From NCBI GenBank assembly GCA_025929595.1, contig JAICQA010000121.1, forward strand, positions 1 to 7,934: a stretch of DNA of 7,934 nt, written 5' to 3'. The position numbers and the translations under genes are program-made. Origin of the DNA: Xanthobacteraceae bacterium (lineage in GTDB: Bacteria > Pseudomonadota > Alphaproteobacteria > Rhizobiales > Xanthobacteraceae). Shown piece by piece: positions 4,764 through 7,934 of the stretch. Each line of letters begins with the position of its first letter. Position 1 is the stretch's first letter. The notes below the pieces were generated by a model. The model searched no databases. It saw only the letters and a program-made list of their open reading frames with translations, and was not told the origin of the DNA.

Positions 4764-6178
4764 TACAGGAAGAACAGGAGAGTCACGAGGGCGAAACAGG
4801 GCAACAAAAACACCGCCGCCCAGCCCATGTAGCCGAAAAAGCTCGGCATCTTCACGCCGGCGTGCTTGGCGATCGAGAGCACCATGAAGTTCGGCGCGTT
4901 GCCGATATAGCTGTTGGCGCCCATGAACACTGCGCCCGCCGAGATCGCCGCGAGCGTCGCAGCCATCGGTCCCATGAGTTCCTGCGGGTCGCCGCCCGCG
5001 AGGTTGAAGAAGACGAGATAGGTCGGCGCATTGTCGAGGAACGACGACAGGATACCCGTCAGCCAGAAATACCAGACATTGCTCGGCTGCCCGGCGTCGT
5101 CGGTGACGAGCGCGACGAGCGGCGCGAGCGCGCCGTCGGAGCCCGCACGCAAGATGGCGATGGCAGGAATGATCGTGGCGAAGATGCCGGCGAACAGCTT
5201 GGCGACTTCGACGATCGGATGCCAGTCGAAGCCGTTGCGCTTGTGAATGTATTCGGGCGTGATCTTCAGTGAGACTCCGGCGATCACGAGCAGCAGCACG
5301 TCGCGCACGATCGACTGTAACGGAACAGGTGTGCCGTAGATGTTGAACTCGACTCCGGGCTTCCAGTACGCGCTCAGCAGGATCGCGCCGATGATTGCGA
5401 TAAGCAGCGGAAAGTTCTGTTTGCCGCGAATGCCGACGCGGTCGGTGTCGGGCGTCGGGTCTTTCGGGTGCGGCAGGTTCTCTTCCCTGGCGTAGAACCA
5501 GCAGTCGAGGAAGTAGAAGACAACAAGCAGGATGCCGGCGACGAGCAACGTTTTTGCCAGCAGGTTGGTGGTCGTCCAGAAGAAGTCGACGCCCTTCAGG
5601 AAGCCGAGGAAGAGCGGCGGGTCGCCGAGTGGGGTCAACGAGCCGCCGATATTCGATACAAGGAAAATAAAGAACACGACCGTGTGCACATTGTAGCGCC
5701 GGTTGTCGTTGGCGCGCAGCAGCGGACGGATCAGCACCATGGAAGCGCCGGTCGTGCCGACCCAGCTTGCGATGAAGGTGCCGATACCGAGGATCGCCGT
5801 GTTCACACCGGGAGAGCCATGCAGGTTGCCGGTGATGAGAATACCGCCGGCGACCGTGAACAGCGCAAACAGCAGGATGATAAAGGGGATGTATTCGAGC
5901 AGCGCCGTATGCACGACCTCCGCGCCGGCGGTGGCCGGTCCGTAAACGACTGCGAACGGCAAGACGAAGGCGAGCGCCCAGAACAGCGACACCTTGCCGT
6001 AATGGTGATGCCAGAATTTCGGGGCGGCGAGGGGAAAGATCGCAATCGACAGCAGGATGCCCGCGAACGGCACGATCCAGAACAGCGACAGGCGGCTGCC
6101 GTCAAAGAGCTCGGCGGCGAAGGCGGGACTGCTTCCCGCCGTCAGTGCAAGAACGACCAGCGCTGTAACGCGAACCAT
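4763..6178 (-). CDS. Sodium:proton antiporter, NhaD/CitMHS-like (ion transporter superfamily)
   Basis: A 471-residue inner-membrane protein with about 11-12 hydrophobic segments, normal for the family. The first 22 residues resemble a signal peptide or first helix ending AFAAE. Ion-transporter-superfamily signatures are the half-helix segment GTTGASMVLIRPLLRAN (141-157), SNIGGSLTPLGDPP (175-188), SSFLDNAPT (378-386) and GANSYIGNAPN (420-430). The paired NIGG...P and DNAP/GNAP motifs fit the inverted repeats that form the substrate site. I expect Na+/H+ exchange because close homologues carry that label; citrate or another carboxylate cannot be excluded by reading. ATG 6178 has Shine-Dalgarno GGAGG 5 nt upstream (within GGAGGGGG). 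The gene is divergent from the nitroreductase and heads a same-strand run with the two DUF2865 genes. Confidence 0.82.
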   Translation of the reverse strand: MVRVTALVVLALTAGSSPAFAAELFDGSRLSLFWIVPFAGILLSIAIFPLAAPKFWHHHYGKVSLFWALAFVLPFAVVYGPATAGAEVVHTALLEYIPFIILLFALFTVAGGILITGNLHGSPGVNTAILGIGTFIASWVGTTGASMVLIRPLLRANDNRRYNVHTVVFFIFLVSNIGGSLTPLGDPPLFLGFLKGVDFFWTTTNLLAKTLLVAGILLVVFYFLDCWFYAREENLPHPKDPTPDTDRVGIRGKQNFPLLIAIIGAILLSAYWKPGVEFNIYGTPVPLQSIVRDVLLLVIAGVSLKITPEYIHKRNGFDWHPIVEVAKLFAGIFATIIPAIAILRAGSDGALAPLVALVTDDAGQPSNVWYFWLTGILSSFLDNAPTYLVFFNLAGGDPQELMGPMAATLAAISAGAVFMGANSYIGNAPNFMVLSIAKHAGVKMPSFFGYMGWAAVFLLPCFALVTLLFFL

Positions 6179-6307
6179 AGCCCCCTCCGGCTTCCCGCGG
6201 CGTGCGTAGCAATCGGGGCCGGGGGAGGCAACCGCGCCCCGGGACGGATGGCCAGCTTGTGAGCAGTCGCTACTATGCGAGCGTCAAACCCTCGCAGTGA
6301 GAAGCTC
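6179..6307. promoter_or_regulatory. Divergent intergenic region between the antiporter and nitroreductase genes
   Basis: This 129-nt gap must hold both promoters. The best antiporter candidate on the minus strand is TTGCCT, 17 nt, TACGCA (6233-6205), a weak match. I see no convincing promoter for the nitroreductase; TACTAT (6269-6274) resembles a -10 box but lacks a -35 box at the right distance. No strong hairpin or repeat was noticed. Confidence 0.25.
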
Positions 6308-6973
6308 ATGACCGCGCCCGTCTACCATCCGCTTGACTTCCTGCCCGCTGACGAAGCTCACATGCGCCGCCGCGCCGCCGAATTTCGCGCCCTCATGCAG
6401 CGCCGCCGCACGGTGCGCGATTTCTCGAGTCGCCCCGTGTCGCGCGCGGTGATCGAGGACGCGGTGATGACCGCGGCCGGCGCGCCATCGGGCGCCAACC
6501 AGCAGCCGTGGACGTTTGTGTGCATTTCGGATGCCGCTGTGAAAGCGAAAATTCGCGCGGCCGCCGAGGAAGAAGAGCGCACGTTCTACGAGGGCCGCGC
6601 GGGCAAGGAATGGCTCGCGGCGCTCGAACATCTCGGCACCGACTGGCGGAAGCCGTTCCTCGAAACCGCGCCGTGGCTCATCGCCTGCTTCGGCCAGCGT
6701 TACGGGGTCGCGCCGGACGGGAAGCACATCAAGCACTACTACGTGCCCGAGTCGGTCGGCATTGCCATGGGCTTTCTCATCGCCTCGCTTCACCACGCGG
6801 GGCTCGCGACGCTCACCCACACGCCGTCCCCGATGGGCTTTTTGAATGAGGTTTGCGGACGGCCGGCGAATGAAAAGCCCTATGTGCTGCTCGTCGCGGG
6901 TTATCCGGCGGAAGGCTGCACCGTGCCGTCGATTTCGAAGAAGACGATCGGCGAAGTGAGCGTCTGGATTTAG
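6308..6973 (+). CDS. Nitroreductase-family flavoprotein, iodotyrosine-deiodinase-like
   Basis: A 221-residue FMN enzyme, probably a cytoplasmic homodimer. The N-terminal FMN-phosphate arginines are in RRRTVRDFS (32-40), the flavin loop is PSGANQQPW (60-68), and the C-terminal flavin contact region is THTPSPMGFLN (170-180). The segment corresponding to the active-site lid of iodotyrosine deiodinase keeps Glu90, Tyr94 and Lys115 (EEEERTFY, DWRKPFLE), the residues that in the animal enzyme hold the amino-acid zwitterion. This points to the deiodinase-like subgroup rather than ordinary nitroreductases; bacterial members can dehalogenate halotyrosines, but the true substrate here is unknown. HYYVPESVGIA (143-153) also fits that group. 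ATG 6308 was preferred to ATG 6275 because homology begins there; GAGAAG upstream is a weak Shine-Dalgarno. The stop codon overlaps the convergent exporter gene. Confidence 0.85.
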   Translation: MTAPVYHPLDFLPADEAHMRRRAAEFRALMQRRRTVRDFSSRPVSRAVIEDAVMTAAGAPSGANQQPWTFVCISDAAVKAKIRAAAEEEERTFYEGRAGKEWLAALEHLGTDWRKPFLETAPWLIACFGQRYGVAPDGKHIKHYYVPESVGIAMGFLIASLHHAGLATLTHTPSPMGFLNEVCGRPANEKPYVLLVAGYPAEGCTVPSISKKTIGEVSVWI

Positions 6974-7605
6974 CGCGCTGTGGACCACAGGAACCAAATC
7001 GCGATCGCGACCAGCGCGACAGCGAGCCAGCGGCGGATCGGCCGCCGCCACGCTGGGTCGGCAACGAACCGTTGCACTCGCCCCGCGAGCAAGACCACAG
7101 CGAGATGTGTGATCGTCGCGACCGTCACGAACACGGCGGACAACAGTACGGTCTGCACGAAGACCGAGGCCGCACCGGGCACCACGAAGCCTGGCAGCAC
7201 GGCGACATAAAAGATTGCGGCCTTCGGGTTGAGGAGATTGGTGACAAGCCCGCGCCGGAACGCGACCCGCATCGCGCGCCGCTCGTTCTCAGCGGGATCG
7301 GGAAGGTCTTCACTTTCGTCGTGCCAACTCTCCCAGGCGAGCCATAGGAAATAAAGCACGCCCGTCCAGCGCAGGACTTGAGAGAGCGTTTCGGACTCAT
7401 AGATGAGCGCGGCGACGCCGAGCGCCGCCGCCAACCCGTAAACGGAAAGCCCGAGCGCGATTCCGATAACGGCGGCGAGCCCGGCGCGCATTCCGTAGCC
7501 GAGCGTCAGTGCGACGAGATAAGTTTGATTCGGTCCCGGTACCAGCTCGATGACGAGCGAAGCGAGCGCGAAGGATAGTAGCGAAGGGAGCAGCAGCTCG
7601 ATCAT
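6970..7605 (-). CDS. LysE/RhtB-family amino-acid exporter
   Basis: A 211-residue inner-membrane protein with about six hydrophobic segments, the normal size of the family. It carries the family hallmarks PGPN at 23-26 followed by a glycine-rich GYGMRAGLAAVIGIALG stretch (36-52), and RRGLVTNLLNPKA at 117-129. These transporters use the proton gradient to export amino acids or related small molecules; the substrate cannot be read from sequence. The ATG lies 12 nt after the polA stop codon with no clear Shine-Dalgarno, so it is probably co-transcribed with polA and may depend on translational coupling. Its TAA stop (6972-6970) overlaps the TAG of the convergent nitroreductase gene (6971-6973). 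Confidence 0.9.
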   Translation of the reverse strand: MIELLLPSLLSFALASLVIELVPGPNQTYLVALTLGYGMRAGLAAVIGIALGLSVYGLAAALGVAALIYESETLSQVLRWTGVLYFLWLAWESWHDESEDLPDPAENERRAMRVAFRRGLVTNLLNPKAAIFYVAVLPGFVVPGAASVFVQTVLLSAVFVTVATITHLAVVLLAGRVQRFVADPAWRRPIRRWLAVALVAIAIWFLWSTAR

Positions 7606-7617
7606 CGTGCCGGCCGG

Positions 7618-7934
7618 CTAATGCGCCTCTTCCCAGTTGTCGGCGGCCTTCGCGTCGACGTGCAGCGGCACGGAGAGGGAGACCGCGGGCAGCGGCGCGT
7701 CCGTCATCACCTTCGTCACGAGCGGCAGCGTCTTCGCGACTTCCGCCTCCGGCACCTCGAACACCAGCTCGTCGTGCACCTGCAGCAGCATGCGCGCGTT
7801 GAGCTTCGCCGCCACGAGCGCGCCCTCCATGCGGATCATCGCGCGGCGGATGATGTCGGCGGCAGTCCCCTGCAGCCGTGCATTGATCGCCGCGCGCTCG
7901 TTGAAGCTGCGCACCGACGGGTTGCCGTCGGTGA
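7618..7934 (-). CDS. polA: DNA polymerase I, C-terminal part (5' end outside the window)
   Basis: The last 104 codons of the A-family polymerase domain. Visible are RAAINARLQGTAADIIRRAM, the conserved palm region, and QVHDELVFEV, which is motif C with the catalytic Asp-Glu of the polymerase site. The end (DNWEEAH) fits the usual rhizobial C-terminus. The frame is open to the window edge, so the fingers, the 3'-5' exonuclease-like domain and the 5' nuclease lie outside. Pol I fills gaps in DNA repair and Okazaki-fragment processing. The exporter gene follows 12 nt downstream on the same strand. Confidence 0.97.
   Translation of the reverse strand, partial: TDGNPSVRSFNERAAINARLQGTAADIIRRAMIRMEGALVAAKLNARMLLQVHDELVFEVPEAEVAKTLPLVTKVMTDAPLPAVSLSVPLHVDAKAADNWEEAH

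Noticed and set aside
5468..6262. 264-codon open frame antisense to the antiporter gene
   Set aside because: Charged, low-complexity product opposite a well-conserved membrane protein; no start signal or family resemblance.

Overview
The window is GC-rich, gene-dense chromosomal DNA of an alphaproteobacterium, most likely order Hyphomicrobiales (Rhizobiales). The evidence is the chvI start lying divergent to a pckA locus, two adjacent DUF2865 secreted proteins, a GGAAC-N16-CGTT promoter of the EcfG general-stress type, and a short palindromic intergenic repeat of a kind common in Bradyrhizobium-like genomes. A Nitrobacteraceae/Xanthobacteraceae relative is my inference, not something proven here. 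I see no mobile-element gene, CRISPR array, rRNA or tRNA.

Layout. 1-27 (-): first nine codons of the response regulator ChvI. 28-268: divergent control region with a perfect 9-bp hairpin and a candidate sigma70 promoter. 269-979 (+): HugZ-family split-barrel/DUF2470 protein. 980-1196: long structured leader. 1197-2816 (+): ATP-dependent PEP carboxykinase, starting at GTG. 2825-2917: palindromic repeat between convergent genes. 2924-3775 (-) and 3869-4678 (-): two paralogous exported DUF2865 proteins; the downstream one has its own EcfG-type promoter. 4707-4763: large interrupted hairpin. 4763-6178 (-): NhaD/CitMHS-like sodium:proton antiporter. 6308-6973 (+): nitroreductase of the iodotyrosine-deiodinase-like group. 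6970-7605 (-): LysE/RhtB exporter, overlapping the previous gene tail to tail by 4 bp. 7618-7934 (-): C-terminal end of DNA polymerase I, 12 bp upstream of the lysE-like gene.

How the genes fit together. The left part joins an envelope/acid-stress regulator (ChvI) to the first committed step of gluconeogenesis (PckA), with a haem/flavin-type protein between them. The middle is an envelope block: an antiporter followed by two small Cys-rich exported proteins, at least one apparently in the general stress regulon. The right part is ordinary housekeeping. I found no obviously new multi-gene system. The points most worth following up are the DUF2865 pair with its EcfG promoter, the 57-nt interrupted hairpin, and an 18-nt element (16/18 identical) shared by the hugZ and pckA leaders.
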